From Methylosinus sp. C49 (GTDB taxonomy: Bacteria > Pseudomonadota > Alphaproteobacteria > Rhizobiales > Beijerinckiaceae): a DNA stretch of 64,000 bases. The notes beneath the pieces are model-generated. The model ran no database searches. It was not told where the DNA came from and saw only the letters and a list, made by a program, of their open reading frames with translations. Location: contig NZ_AP022332.1 in assembly GCF_009936375.1 (NCBI RefSeq), forward strand, positions 1,979,501-2,043,500. Direction: 5' to 3'. The position numbers and the translations under genes were made by a program. Shown here piece by piece: positions 1 through 8,718 of the stretch (positions are counted from its first letter, which is position 1; every line of letters begins with the position of its first letter).

Positions 1-1
1 C

Positions 2-238
2 GAGCCGACTCGTCAGGCGTTTCAGTCGCTCGAGGAGCAGGCGCGCAAGAATATGGCGGTGTTCCGCCATGCGCTGACCATGTTCAACCCCTTCGGCCTG
101 CCTACCGAGCCGCCCGCCGCCTCCACCGAGACGACAGTGGCCGCCGCCGAGCCGCCACGCTCCGATCTCGACGAGATGAAGCGCCAGCTCGACGAGCTGA
201 ACAAGCGCATCGATCAATTGTCGACGAAGGGCGGCTGA
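2..238 (+). CDS. phaR: PhaR, polyhydroxyalkanoate synthesis repressor (C-terminal part)
   Basis: Only the last 78 codons are inside the window; the reading frame is open from the left edge. The visible part has the tail typical of alphaproteobacterial PhaR: the EEQARKNM and MFNPFG segments, a Pro/Ala-rich linker, then a short coiled coil (DEMKRQLDELNKRIDQLS). PhaR binds DNA and PHA granules and represses phasin and PHA genes; its DNA-binding N-terminal domain would lie to the left. The call rests on resemblance of this tail only, so another small coiled-coil protein is possible. Confidence 0.7.
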   Translation, partial: EPTRQAFQSLEEQARKNMAVFRHALTMFNPFGLPTEPPAASTETTVAAAEPPRSDLDEMKRQLDELNKRIDQLSTKGG

Positions 239-275
239 GCCGCGCTTCGGGCGCGCCGCGAAGCCCTGGCGCCGC

Positions 276-2177
276 TCAGGCGCGCCGGGAGAGGTTCTGC
301 GACTCGCCCGGCGCCGCGACCACCACGGCCGAGCCGAACAGCGAGCCCTGGAAGTAATCGACGCCCCAGCCTTGCAGCAGCTGCGCCGTCTCCTCATCCT
401 CCACCCATTCCGCGACGATCTTCAGGCCGAGATGCCGCGCGAGATCGGTGAGCGTGCGCACGAAGAAGCGATCATCCTGCGATTTGATGATGTTCTGGAT
501 GAAGACGCCGTCGATCTTGACGAAGTCGAAGTCGAGCAGGCGCAGATTGCGGAAGGATGTGTGACCCGCGCCGAAATCATCCATGGCGAATTTGATGCCG
601 AGGCGCTTGCAGTCGGTGATCAGCTGCCGTGTCTTGTCGAAATCGTCGATCAGCGTCGTCTCGGTGATCTCTATGGTGAGGCGATCCGCGACGCCCGGAT
701 AGAGTCGCGTGGCGTTGGCGAGCCATTCCGGCCATTCGGGATCATGCAGCGTGGCGACCGAGGCGTTGACCGAGATCCGCAGCGACGGATCGGCGCGCAG
801 CTGCGTGAGCGCCAGCTCCAGAACGCGCTGATCGAGAAGGCGCACCAGTCCGGATTTCTCCGCGATGGGCAGAATGTCGCCGGGCACGACGATAGAGCCG
901 TCGGCGAGCCGCACGCGCAGCAGCGCCTCGTAAAAGGCCGTATGGCCGGTCTGCGCCTGGACGATGGGCTGAAAGGCCAGCTCGACGCGGCGCTCGTTGA
1001 GCGCGGAAACGACGCTGTCGGAAATCTGCAGCGCATGCAGCCGCCCATTGTCGCGCGCCAGCGAGGTGGCGTAGCAGACGAGCCGATGCGCATTGCGCTG
1101 ACGCGCCGCGTCCAGCGCCTCCTCGGCGTGCTGGAACAGCACGGCCGGCGATCTTCCATCACGCGGCGCGACGACGGCGCCGATGCGCGCCGACACGGAG
1201 ATCGCGCCGACCTCGGTCGTGAAAGGCGCTTGGGCGATCACCTCGATGAGCCGCTGGCCCGTCGATTTGGCCTGCTCGACGTCACAATTCTCCAGCAGCA
1301 CGGCGAATTTATTGCCGGCGTAGCGCGCGACGAGATCATTGACTCGAACATTGGTCCGCAGCCGTGAGGCGAGGCCGACAATGATCTCGTCGCCGGCGTC
1401 ATAGCCATAGGTGCGATTGAGCGCGAAGAGATTCTCCAGCGCGACGAGCAGAATGGCGAAAGGCTTGCGCATCTTCTCGGGCTGTCCGAGCAGGCGCAGC
1501 GAATGTTCCGCCAGAAGCGCGCGGCTCATCGCGCCGGTGAGCGCGTCGAATTGCGCGCTGCGGGTCATCCGGCGCTCCATCTCGTGGCGCTCGGTGATGA
1601 CGCGCACGACGCCATGGGCGCGGCACGGGCGGCCGTCGCGGCCGGCGAACCATTTGCCGCAATCCTCGATCCACACCAGCGGGCCGCCACCGGTCTCGCG
1701 CGGCGGCGCCAGCGCATAGATGGCGTTGAAGAGCACGCCATTGCCGTCGTCGCTGCCGGTGGTGGTGACGATGGCGTCGAAGCGCGATGTCGCGCTCTGC
1801 GCGCCGAGCCGCTCGCCATAGGCGCGCCCGCTCGAGAGATCGATATCGGCGAAGCCCGGCAGCACCTCGGCGAGATTGTCGCCCCAAGCGAGCCGATCGG
1901 TCGCAATGTCCCACGTATAGGCGAGCATGCCGATCGAGGCGAAAATGTCGCGCGCATCCGGTCCCGCGGGCTGGCGCGGCTCCGCGGTCGGAGCGGGCGC
2001 TGCGGGGGAGGAGGCCGGCGCCTGCAATCCCGTGGAAACCGCCTTATCGGCGAGATGGCGCAATTGCATCGGTTGGGCCTGATCGAACGAATACGGATGC
2101 AGCGAGTATTGGGGGCCAAAAGTAAACGGGTCGTTTAGCGGGCCGGCGCGGCTCTGCGGGCGCGCGACGCGCCGCAT
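276..2177 (-). CDS. GGDEF/EAL cyclic-di-GMP phosphodiesterase with degenerate GGDEF
   Basis: A 633-aa cytosolic signalling protein without membrane segments. After a variable N-terminus comes a PAS-like stretch (about residues 75-200), a GGDEF domain (about 205-365) and an EAL domain (about 385-620). The GGDEF signature reads AGNKF (287-291), so diguanylate cyclase activity is probably lost. The EAL domain keeps its key residues: EALLR (418), DDFGAG (533), the VKIDG lysine and the EWVE glutamate (590). It probably hydrolyses c-di-GMP, with the GGDEF domain perhaps acting as a GTP sensor. The start is uncertain: a downstream ATG at 2069 (MQLRHLADK) fits as well, because the first 36 residues look unstructured. 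Confidence 0.85.
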   Translation of the reverse strand: MRRVARPQSRAGPLNDPFTFGPQYSLHPYSFDQAQPMQLRHLADKAVSTGLQAPASSPAAPAPTAEPRQPAGPDARDIFASIGMLAYTWDIATDRLAWGDNLAEVLPGFADIDLSSGRAYGERLGAQSATSRFDAIVTTTGSDDGNGVLFNAIYALAPPRETGGGPLVWIEDCGKWFAGRDGRPCRAHGVVRVITERHEMERRMTRSAQFDALTGAMSRALLAEHSLRLLGQPEKMRKPFAILLVALENLFALNRTYGYDAGDEIIVGLASRLRTNVRVNDLVARYAGNKFAVLLENCDVEQAKSTGQRLIEVIAQAPFTTEVGAISVSARIGAVVAPRDGRSPAVLFQHAEEALDAARQRNAHRLVCYATSLARDNGRLHALQISDSVVSALNERRVELAFQPIVQAQTGHTAFYEALLRVRLADGSIVVPGDILPIAEKSGLVRLLDQRVLELALTQLRADPSLRISVNASVATLHDPEWPEWLANATRLYPGVADRLTIEITETTLIDDFDKTRQLITDCKRLGIKFAMDDFGAGHTSFRNLRLLDFDFVKIDGVFIQNIIKSQDDRFFVRTLTDLARHLGLKIVAEWVEDEETAQLLQGWGVDYFQGSLFGSAVVVAAPGESQNLSRRA

Positions 2178-2240
2178 CGGCCGGCGCGCGAGGATCGCCC
2201 GTTTTCGCTCATTCGCGACCCGAAATCGGCGTGATTCGGG

Positions 2241-2699
2241 CTATTCCGCGCTGTCTTCGCGCAGCGGAGAAAAATCCGCGGAGGCCAGCTCGAAGCGGGA
2301 GAACTCGAATCCCGGCGCGACCGTGCAGCCGACGAGCGTCCACGCGCCGAGGCTGCGCGCGCTCTGCCATTGATCCGCCGGCACGACGATCTGCGGCTGC
2401 TCGCCCTGCGTCACCCGCGCGCCGAGAATATGCCGCGCGCTCGTTGCGCCCGTCGCGGAAATGTCGAGGGCGAGCGGCGCGCCAGCGTAATAATGCCAAA
2501 TCTCGGCGGCGTCGACGCGATGCCAGGCGGAGACCTCGCCCGCGCCGAGCAGATAATAGATGGCCGTCGAGGCGGCGCGGCCGTCCGCGACCGCGCGGGA
2601 ATCACGAAAGGTCTCGCGGTAGAAGCCGCCTTCTGGATGCGGCGAGAGGGAGAGCAGCCGCGCGACGTCGGCGGCCGAAAGGCTCGTATCCATCGTCAT
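2241..2699 (-). CDS. cupin superfamily protein (DUF985)
   Basis: A 152-aa protein with the DUF985 cupin signature: an N-terminal HPEGGFYRETF segment, the core SAWHRVDAAEIWHYYAG, then a beta-rich remainder. Family members form small double-stranded beta-helix barrels; their substrate is not established, although sugar or nucleotide ligands have been proposed for relatives. Its start overlaps the stop of the upstream gloB gene by 4 nt (ATGA), so the two are almost certainly co-transcribed and translationally coupled. The pairing suggests a detoxification or metabolite-repair role, but that is inference. Confidence 0.85.
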   Translation of the reverse strand: MTMDTSLSAADVARLLSLSPHPEGGFYRETFRDSRAVADGRAASTAIYYLLGAGEVSAWHRVDAAEIWHYYAGAPLALDISATGATSARHILGARVTQGEQPQIVVPADQWQSARSLGAWTLVGCTVAPGFEFSRFELASADFSPLREDSAE

Positions 2700-3469
2700 C
2701 GAAACACATTCTTTCTTTCGCGGATCTGCGCGAAGACATGGGCCGGATCGGCCGTCTCCATTCCGAGCGCGCGCCGCAGCTGAGAGTCCTCGGCGCGCAG
2801 GAAGGGATTTGTCGCGAGCTCGAGAGCGATGGTCGTCGGCAAAGTGGGCTCGTCCGCGGCGCGCAGCGCGTCGACCTCGCGGGCGCGCTCGGCGAGCAGG
2901 AGATTGTCGGGATCGACCGTGCGCGCGAATCGCGCATTGGCCTGCGTATATTCATGGCCGCAATAGACGCGCGTCTCCGGCGGCAGTTCGGCGATCTTCT
3001 TCAGCGAGGCATGCATGACCTCCATCGGCGTCTCGAAGACGCGGCCGCAGCCCAGCGAGAACAGCACGTCGCCGACGAAGAGAATCTCCTCCGCCTCGAA
3101 ATGATAGAGAATATGGCCGGTCGTGTGTCCGGGCGCTTCTATCACCCGCGCCGTCGCCGCGCCGACCGTCACCAAATCGCCCTCGCCGACCTCGAGATCG
3201 AGGCCGGGGATGCGGGCGCGATCCTTGCGCGGGCCGACGATGCGCGCCTTTGGAAACAGCGCCTTCAGCCCCGCCACGCCCTGGATGTGGTCGGCGTGAT
3301 GATGGGTGACGAGAATATCGGTGAGCGTCCAGCCGCGCCGCGACAATTCCGCCGCTATGGCGCGTGCGTCGGGCGCGTCGATGGAGGCGACGGCGCCGGT
3401 CGCCTCGTCCCGCAGCAGCAGGCCGAAATTATCGGCGAGGCAAATGAACTGAACGACTTCGACGCTCAT
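2696..3469 (-). CDS. gloB: hydroxyacylglutathione hydrolase (glyoxalase II)
   Basis: A 257-aa metallo-beta-lactamase-fold hydrolase. The dinuclear metal motif THHHADH lies at residues 55-61, further ligands are in the APGHTTGHI and GDVLFSLGCGR segments, and CGHEYT is the usual glyoxalase II C-terminal histidine motif. It hydrolyses S-lactoylglutathione to lactate and glutathione, the second step of methylglyoxal detoxification. Length and the C-terminal arginine-rich glutathione-binding region match the family. It lies upstream of the cupin gene with ATGA overlap and is divergent from the methyltransferase, an arrangement familiar from other Rhizobiales. Confidence 0.93.
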   Translation of the reverse strand: MSVEVVQFICLADNFGLLLRDEATGAVASIDAPDARAIAAELSRRGWTLTDILVTHHHADHIQGVAGLKALFPKARIVGPRKDRARIPGLDLEVGEGDLVTVGAATARVIEAPGHTTGHILYHFEAEEILFVGDVLFSLGCGRVFETPMEVMHASLKKIAELPPETRVYCGHEYTQANARFARTVDPDNLLLAERAREVDALRAADEPTLPTTIALELATNPFLRAEDSQLRRALGMETADPAHVFAQIRERKNVFR

Positions 3470-3570
3470 TGCGCTGCTCCTGTCGAAACGCTTAGGGTCA
3501 GTGAGGCGATCGCGGCCGCGACGGTTTCACGCGCTTGCGTCGCGCCGTAGATAAATGCGAAATAGCAGAT

Positions 3571-4326
3571 ATGTCGCTCGACGTCGTCGACTTGCGGAAT
3601 TTTTACGCTTCGCCGCTCGGTCAGGTGGCGCTGCGCCTCCTCGGGCGCATGGCGCGGACCCGCTGGGAGGATCACTCCGGGCTGCGCGTGCTCGGCGTCG
3701 GCTACGCCACGCCCTATCTCGTCGATTTTCAGGAGCGGGCGCAGCGCGTGCTCGCCTTCATGCCGGCCGCCCAGGGCGTCGTCCATTGGCCCAATGGCGG
3801 ACGCTCGGCCTCGGCGCTGGTCGAGACGACGATGATGCCGCTGCCCGACGCCAGCATCGACCGCGTTCTCGTCGTCCATGCGCTCGAGGTCGGCGAATCG
3901 CCGCGCGACATATTGGAGGAGATTTGGCGCATTCTCGCGCCGGGCGGACGGGTGATCGTCGTCGTCCCCAGCCGCTCGGGCCTGTGGGCGCGGGTGGACA
4001 CGACGCCCTTCGGCCATGGCCATCCCTATTCGCGCGGCCAGCTGCAGAGCCTTTTGCAGGAGACGCTGCTGCTGCCGGTCTTCTGGGGCGAGGCGCTCTA
4101 TGTGCCGCCCTTCGCCCGCGCCTCGCTGCTGCGCTCGGCTCCCGCCTTCGAGCGAATCGCCGGGCGCTTCTCGTTGCCGGGCGGCGGGGTTCATATCGTC
4201 GAGGCGACCAAGCAGCTCTATCGCCCCGCCGGCCTGCGCCGCGCCGTGCGCCGCGCCCTGCCGCCGCTGGACGAGGTGCTGGCCCCGGTGGGCGCCGGCG
4301 CCGGTCGCGACGCCCCGGCGCTCTGA
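3571..4326 (+). CDS. class I SAM-dependent methyltransferase
   Basis: About 251 aa with a Rossmann-type methyltransferase fold of the Methyltransf_11 kind. A weak motif I (VLGVGYATPYL), an acidic motif and the segment LEEIWRILAPGGRVIVVVPSR (shown here as LEEIWRILAPGG plus RVIVVV) are typical of the family. The substrate is unknown. Alphaproteobacteria commonly carry this gene divergent from gloB, as here, which hints at a shared regulator or function but proves neither. I place the start at the internal ATG at 3571 (MSLDVVDLRNFY) rather than the upstream ATG at 3535, because homology-like sequence begins there. Confidence 0.8.
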   Translation: MSLDVVDLRNFYASPLGQVALRLLGRMARTRWEDHSGLRVLGVGYATPYLVDFQERAQRVLAFMPAAQGVVHWPNGGRSASALVETTMMPLPDASIDRVLVVHALEVGESPRDILEEIWRILAPGGRVIVVVPSRSGLWARVDTTPFGHGHPYSRGQLQSLLQETLLLPVFWGEALYVPPFARASLLRSAPAFERIAGRFSLPGGGVHIVEATKQLYRPAGLRRAVRRALPPLDEVLAPVGAGAGRDAPAL

Positions 4327-4333
4327 GAGAGGC

Positions 4334-5041
4334 TCAGCGGGGGGGCGCGCCGCCGCTGCGGCGGCCGAACTCGACCGACAGGCCGAAGCTCCTGGCCAGA
4401 AACAGGCCGCCATGCAGCAGGCCGGCATTGTCTATGCCATGGTCCAGCCCGGCGGAAAGGTGCCATTGCGTCGGCACGTCGGCCTTGGCCAGCGCATTGG
4501 CGGAGAGCAGCAGCGCATCGGCCGGGATCATCGAATCCTCCTCGCCATGGACGAGCAGGACCGCCGGCGGCTTGGCTCCAAATTGCGGGGGAATATCCGG
4601 CGGCTCGCTGCCCGCCACCAGAACGCCCGAATAGCCGAGAATGGCGGCCGGCGCGCGGCGCAGCCGCAGGCCCACATGCAGCGCCAGCATCGTTCCCTGG
4701 CTGAAGCCGACCAGAGCGAGCTTGCTCTCGTCCAGCTCGTTCTTGGCCAGCTCCTCGGCGAGGAAGCTCTCCAGCAGCGGCCGCGTCGCCACCACGCCGC
4801 GCCAGCGCTCGCCGGGGTCGCGCATGGTCAGCGGAAACCACTGCCGCCCATTGGGCGACAGCGCGCAGCGCTCCGGCGCATGGGGGGAGACGAAGGCGGC
4901 GTCCGGCAGGAAGGACCGCCATTGCCGGCCGATCTCGATGAGATCATTGCCGTCCGCGCCATAGCCATGGAGGAAGACGACGAGCTGCTTGGCCTTGCCG
5001 GCCTTGGGCTGAATTCGGGGGCCGTCGATCTGGGACGCCAT
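4334..5041 (-). CDS. phospholipase/carboxylesterase, alpha/beta hydrolase
   Basis: A 235-aa single-domain serine hydrolase of the phospholipase/carboxylesterase family (YpfH-like). It has an N-terminal LVVFLHGYGADG oxyanion-hole segment, the nucleophile elbow GFSQG (112-116, Ser114), an aspartate in VHGEEDSMIP and a histidine in GLDHGIDNAG. Relatives hydrolyse short-chain esters or acyl groups; the substrate cannot be told here. There is no signal peptide, so it is cytosolic. Its stop lies 7 nt beyond the stop of the convergent methyltransferase. It probably forms its own unit or is read from a promoter near 5042-5084. Confidence 0.85.
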   Translation of the reverse strand: MASQIDGPRIQPKAGKAKQLVVFLHGYGADGNDLIEIGRQWRSFLPDAAFVSPHAPERCALSPNGRQWFPLTMRDPGERWRGVVATRPLLESFLAEELAKNELDESKLALVGFSQGTMLALHVGLRLRRAPAAILGYSGVLVAGSEPPDIPPQFGAKPPAVLLVHGEEDSMIPADALLLSANALAKADVPTQWHLSAGLDHGIDNAGLLHGGLFLARSFGLSVEFGRRSGGAPPR

Positions 5042-5084
5042 GTCTGATCTCGCAATTCTGAGGGGACGCCGGCCAAAGGGGCCG

Positions 5085-5996
5085 CTATCCGCCGTTCAAC
5101 ACGGCCGCGACGCCGGCGACCAGCATCGCCAGGCCGAGCCATTCCCGCGCTCCGGTCTTTTGCGCGAACATGCGGCGCGTGACCATTTGCGCGAACAAGA
5201 CTTCGATCAGCGCCAGCGTGCGCACCCGCGGCGCGGTCTCGAGAGCGAAAGCCAGGAACCAGAACAGCGTCGCAAAGGCGCCGAGCAGTCCCGCCGACAG
5301 CGATTCCCGCCATTGAGCGACGATGGCGAAAAGGCCCCCGCGGTCGAAGACGCCCAGATAGAGCAAGATCAGCGCCGTTTGCAAGACGAGGCCGAGAACC
5401 AGCTCGGTCGCGGCCGCGACCGTGATGGAGGGGCCGCCGAGCGCCAGCACGCCCTCGCGATAGAGAACCGTCGAGCCGCCGAACAGCGCCGCCGCGGCGA
5501 GGCCGAAGAAAATCGGCCGCCAAGTGGCGCCGCGCAGCGCCGCCGCAGGATCGGGCAGCGACAGAGCGAGCACGCCCAATGTCGCGCCGAGCGCGCCTAG
5601 CGCGAGCGATGGCGTCGCCGCCTCGCCGAGGAACAGCGTTCCGAAGACGACGAGCTGCGCCGCTTCCGTCTTCAGCAACGCCGTCACGATGACGAAGGAG
5701 CGCTCCTGCATCGAGACGAGCATCAACGCCGTCGCCGCGATCTGCAGCGCGGCCGCCGCTGCGATGACGAGCAGAGCGTACGCTCGAGGCGCCGGCGGCG
5801 GAACATCGGCGATGGCGCAGGCGCCGGCGAGAATGAGAAAGGCGAAAGGACAGCCGAAGAGAAAGCGCACGAAGGTCGCGCCCGCGGCGCCGAGCTTATC
5901 GGTGAGATCGCGCTGCAGCGCGTTGCGCAAAGTCTGTCCGCCCGCGGCGGTGAGAGTGAATGCGGCCCAGGTCCAGGCGGGAGCGGCGGAGATCAT
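5085..5996 (-). CDS. EamA/DMT-family membrane transporter
   Basis: A 303-aa polytopic protein with about ten hydrophobic helices arranged as two EamA repeats. The second half (GATWRPIFFGLAAAALFGGS onward) repeats the first, as in drug/metabolite transporters. A short motif near the C-terminus (TRRMFAQKTGAREWLGLAMLV-like) is typical of the second EamA repeat. Substrates of such proteins range from amino acids to metabolites, and nothing nearby indicates one. The gene stands alone on the minus strand, 43 nt upstream of the carboxylesterase start, so co-transcription is possible. Confidence 0.82.
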   Translation of the reverse strand: MISAAPAWTWAAFTLTAAGGQTLRNALQRDLTDKLGAAGATFVRFLFGCPFAFLILAGACAIADVPPPAPRAYALLVIAAAAALQIAATALMLVSMQERSFVIVTALLKTEAAQLVVFGTLFLGEAATPSLALGALGATLGVLALSLPDPAAALRGATWRPIFFGLAAAALFGGSTVLYREGVLALGGPSITVAAATELVLGLVLQTALILLYLGVFDRGGLFAIVAQWRESLSAGLLGAFATLFWFLAFALETAPRVRTLALIEVLFAQMVTRRMFAQKTGAREWLGLAMLVAGVAAVLNGG

Positions 5997-6071
5997 CTGC
6001 GGCGGAGCTTTCGTTGCGTCGCTCGTCTTCTAGCGCGAACCGCTCCGCAATATCCACGCTGAAAAGCGAAA

Positions 6072-6093
6072 AGCCCGGCCATGAGGCCGGGCT
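6072..6093 (-). terminator. Rho-independent terminator of the omp gene
   Basis: A perfect 9-bp GC-rich stem (AGCCCGGCC / GGCCGGGCT) with the 4-nt loop ATGA. Read on the minus strand it is followed by a T-rich run (TTTCGCTTTTC, 6061-6071). It lies about 30 nt past the stop of the outer-membrane barrel gene, where an intrinsic terminator is expected. Confidence 0.8.
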
Positions 6094-6121
6094 GTCGCGA
6101 TCTCGAAGACAGAAGATCGGA

Positions 6122-7138
6122 TCAGTATCTGGCGACGACCGGAACCGGCGGCGCCGAGATGAAGTGATAGTTGATGCCGACGCGCGCGATATGGCCGTCG
6201 AATTTCACGCGCGTGATGCCTTGGTTGATCGAGGTGAGCGCCGGCGAGGTGAAGCCGAGCACCGTCAGCTGCGGGCCGACCGCGGCGAGCGGGCCGTTGA
6301 GATAACGGACCTCGCCGAGATCATAGTAGAGATATTCCGCCTTGAAGCTCAGGTTCGGAGCGAACAGCCATTCGATGCCGCCGCCGACCGTCCAGCCGAT
6401 GCGCGACTCGTTGTAGCGTCCGATGCCGCCGATCGAGGCGTAGGGCACGCTGAGGGCGGCCACCTGCGCGCCGAGGACGCTCGCAGAGAGGGTGTTGTTG
6501 AGCAAAAGCGACTGGTTCGTCGTCGCCTGCACGCCGCCGTAGGCGAGACCGCCGGTGGCGTAGATCAGGAAAGACGGTCCCCAAATGTAGCCCAAACGGC
6601 CGCGAACCGTGCCGAGCCAATCCGTGCGCGTCGTCACCGTCGTCGTGCCGGCGGCGGAGCGATCGAAAGAGAGGCCGAAGGGGCCGGCCGCGACATTGAA
6701 CGCGTTCCAGCTGGTGCCGCCGGTGAAGCTGTTCTCGCTGCGGATGCCGGTTCCCTGCAAATCGGCTTCGAGACCGACCAGGAAGCTGTTGCCGAATTGA
6801 TAATTATAGCCGACCTGACCGCCGCCGATGAAGCCGTTGCGTTGAGCGTTCACATTGCCGCTCGCGGCCAGGGCGGCCGCGCCGGCGCCCGGATCGATCA
6901 CGAAAGGAAGCAGGCCATTGTTGCCGAAAGTGTCGTAAAGATTGGCCGTGCCGACTTCGACGTTGTTCGTCGAGCCCCAGGAATAGCCGGCATTCAAACC
7001 GACATAGAATCCGGTCCACAGGGGCGGCGGCGGCAGCGGGGGCGGCAGCGGAGCCTTGACGGCCGGCAGGTCCGCGGCCAGCGCCGCTCCAGCGGATAGA
7101 GCCAGTGCAATCGCGGTGGCTGAGAATAACTTCTTCAT
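6122..7138 (-). CDS. outer-membrane beta-barrel protein (Omp25/RopB-like)
   Basis: A 338-aa secreted protein. It opens with a clear Sec signal peptide (MKKLFSATAIALALSAG, cleavage probably after ALAAD or nearby), then a Pro-rich linker (PLPPPLPPPP) and the barrel entry segment WTGFYVGLNAGYSWG. The remainder alternates polar and aromatic residues and ends near ARVGINYHF, the usual final strand, followed by an unusual ten-residue Pro/Val tail. This is the immunoreactive Omp31/Omp25-type porin family, abundant in Rhizobiales outer membranes. It is a single-gene unit with a ribosome-binding site (AAGGA) 8-12 nt before the start and a terminator behind it. Confidence 0.9.
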   Translation of the reverse strand: MKKLFSATAIALALSAGAALAADLPAVKAPLPPPLPPPPLWTGFYVGLNAGYSWGSTNNVEVGTANLYDTFGNNGLLPFVIDPGAGAAALAASGNVNAQRNGFIGGGQVGYNYQFGNSFLVGLEADLQGTGIRSENSFTGGTSWNAFNVAAGPFGLSFDRSAAGTTTVTTRTDWLGTVRGRLGYIWGPSFLIYATGGLAYGGVQATTNQSLLLNNTLSASVLGAQVAALSVPYASIGGIGRYNESRIGWTVGGGIEWLFAPNLSFKAEYLYYDLGEVRYLNGPLAAVGPQLTVLGFTSPALTSINQGITRVKFDGHIARVGINYHFISAPPVPVVARY

Positions 7139-7225
7139 CGAGGAATCCTTTTCAACAAAGTTTTGTCACCGCATGGGCCGCGCGCTGTCGCTGTCCGCTC
7201 GCCGTGGTTGATGCGGCTATTGAAA

Positions 7226-7254
7226 TGCTAAGTCGCATGCTGAGATTCGGTCAA
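7226..7254 (-). promoter_or_regulatory. candidate sigma70-type promoter for the omp gene
   Basis: On the minus strand TTGACC (7249-7254) is followed after 17 nt by TTAGCA (7226-7231), a near-consensus -35 with a weak -10. It would give a leader of roughly 80 nt before the omp start at 7138. It is the best match in the 302-nt divergent spacer 7139-7440, which otherwise holds no gene; no clear promoter for the rightward gene was found there. Confidence 0.4.
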
Positions 7255-7440
7255 CGACGGTGAACCGCAACGGCGTGACATATCATCGATTTTCTGTGAC
7301 TGTGACGCACATGCGACCTTAGCGAAAACAGCTACGTATTCATTTGTGTGGAGAATGCCGAAGAGGCGCGCGCGAGCGTGAATTCATATAGCGAATCGAA
7401 AGAAATTTGCGCGCGCCGAGTCGATGACAGGAGAGAGATC

Positions 7441-8718
7441 ATGAGCAGCGAACGCTATCACAAGATCCGCATCGGCGATCATCGTCTCCACGCAGAGACG
7501 CTGATGCTCGGCTATGGCTATGATCCGGCGCTCTCCGAAGGATCGGTGAAGCCTCCGGTGTTTCTCACATCGACATTCGCCTTCCGCACGGCGGAGGATG
7601 GACGCGATTATTTCGACCATATCGCTGGCCGCGGCGCGCATGCGCGCAATGAGGCGCCAGGGCTCGTCTATTCGCGCTTCAATCATCCCAATCTCGAGAT
7701 CCTCGAGGATCGCCTCGCCGTGCATGAGAATGCGGAGGCGGGCCTCGTCTTCTCATCCGGCATGTCGGCGATCGTCACGACGATCCTCGCCTATGCGAAG
7801 CCGGGCGAGGTGATTTTGCACAGCCGTCCGCTCTATGGCGGAACCGAGGTGCTGATCGGCCGCACGCTCGCGCCATTCGATATCAAGAGCATCGGCTTCA
7901 CCGACGGACTCGACGAGACTGTCGTGCGCGGCGCCGCCGAGCGCGCGATGGCGATGGGCAATGTCGCCATCATCTTCGTCGAGACGCCGTCCAATCCGAT
8001 GAACAGCCTCGTCGATATCGACATGGTGGCGCGCATCGCGCAGGAGATCGGCGCGCGCCAGGGGCGCCGTCCGATTCTGTGCTGCGACAACACATTGCTC
8101 GGTCCCGTGTTCCAATCGCCACTCCAGCATGGCGCCGATCTCTCGCTCTATTCGCTCACCAAATATGTCGGCGGCCACAGCGATCTCATCGGCGGCGCCG
8201 TCATCGGCGCACATGCTGCGCTGGCTCCGATCCGCACGATGCGCAACGCCATAGGCACGCAGCTCGATCCGCATTCCTGCTGGATGCTGGCGCGCTCGCT
8301 GGAGACATTGTCGCTGCGCATGCGCCGCGCCGCCGGCAATGCGGCCATCGTCGCCGAATATCTCTCTACGCATCCGAAGGTCGCGCGCGTGCATTATCCG
8401 CCGCTGCTGCCGCCGGACCATCCCGCGCGCGCGCTGATGCAGCGTCAATCGAGCTCCGCGGGCTCCACTTTCTCCTTCGATGTCCAAGGCGGCGAAAGGG
8501 AAGCTTTCGCTTTCCTGAATAGGCTGCAGATTTTCAAATTGGCGGTGAGCCTCGGCGGCACGGAGTCGCTCGTGTGTCATCCGGCGACCACCGTGCATTC
8601 AGGATTAGCGGAGGCGGCGCGACGCGAGATCGGCATCACGCCGGCGCTGGTGCGCATGTCGATCGGCATAGAGCATCCAGACGATCTCGTCGCCGATATC
8701 GCTCAGGCGTTCTCCTGA
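7441..8718 (+). CDS. cystathionine gamma-synthase family PLP enzyme
   Basis: A 425-aa Cys/Met-metabolism PLP-dependent enzyme. YSRFNHPN, the SSGMSAIVTTI phosphate-binding region, CCDNTLLGP and the Schiff-base lysine segment YSLTKYVGGHSD are all visible, and the C-terminal ESLVCHPATTVHS matches the substrate carboxylate loop. The family includes cystathionine gamma-synthase/lyase, methionine gamma-lyase and O-acetylhomoserine sulfhydrylase, and sequence alone does not separate them. The start is set at the ATG at 7441, which follows AGGAGAG at a good distance; 31 earlier in-frame codons look non-coding. The enzyme is cytosolic and lies alone between divergent and convergent genes. Confidence 0.88.
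   Translation: MSSERYHKIRIGDHRLHAETLMLGYGYDPALSEGSVKPPVFLTSTFAFRTAEDGRDYFDHIAGRGAHARNEAPGLVYSRFNHPNLEILEDRLAVHENAEAGLVFSSGMSAIVTTILAYAKPGEVILHSRPLYGGTEVLIGRTLAPFDIKSIGFTDGLDETVVRGAAERAMAMGNVAIIFVETPSNPMNSLVDIDMVARIAQEIGARQGRRPILCCDNTLLGPVFQSPLQHGADLSLYSLTKYVGGHSDLIGGAVIGAHAALAPIRTMRNAIGTQLDPHSCWMLARSLETLSLRMRRAAGNAAIVAEYLSTHPKVARVHYPPLLPPDHPARALMQRQSSSAGSTFSFDVQGGEREAFAFLNRLQIFKLAVSLGGTESLVCHPATTVHSGLAEAARREIGITPALVRMSIGIEHPDDLVADIAQAFS

Noticed and set aside
7300-7440. SAM-II or similar methionine riboswitch before the cystathionine gamma-synthase family gene
   Set aside because: Such riboswitches are common before these enzymes, but the conserved pseudoknot sequences are not visible here.
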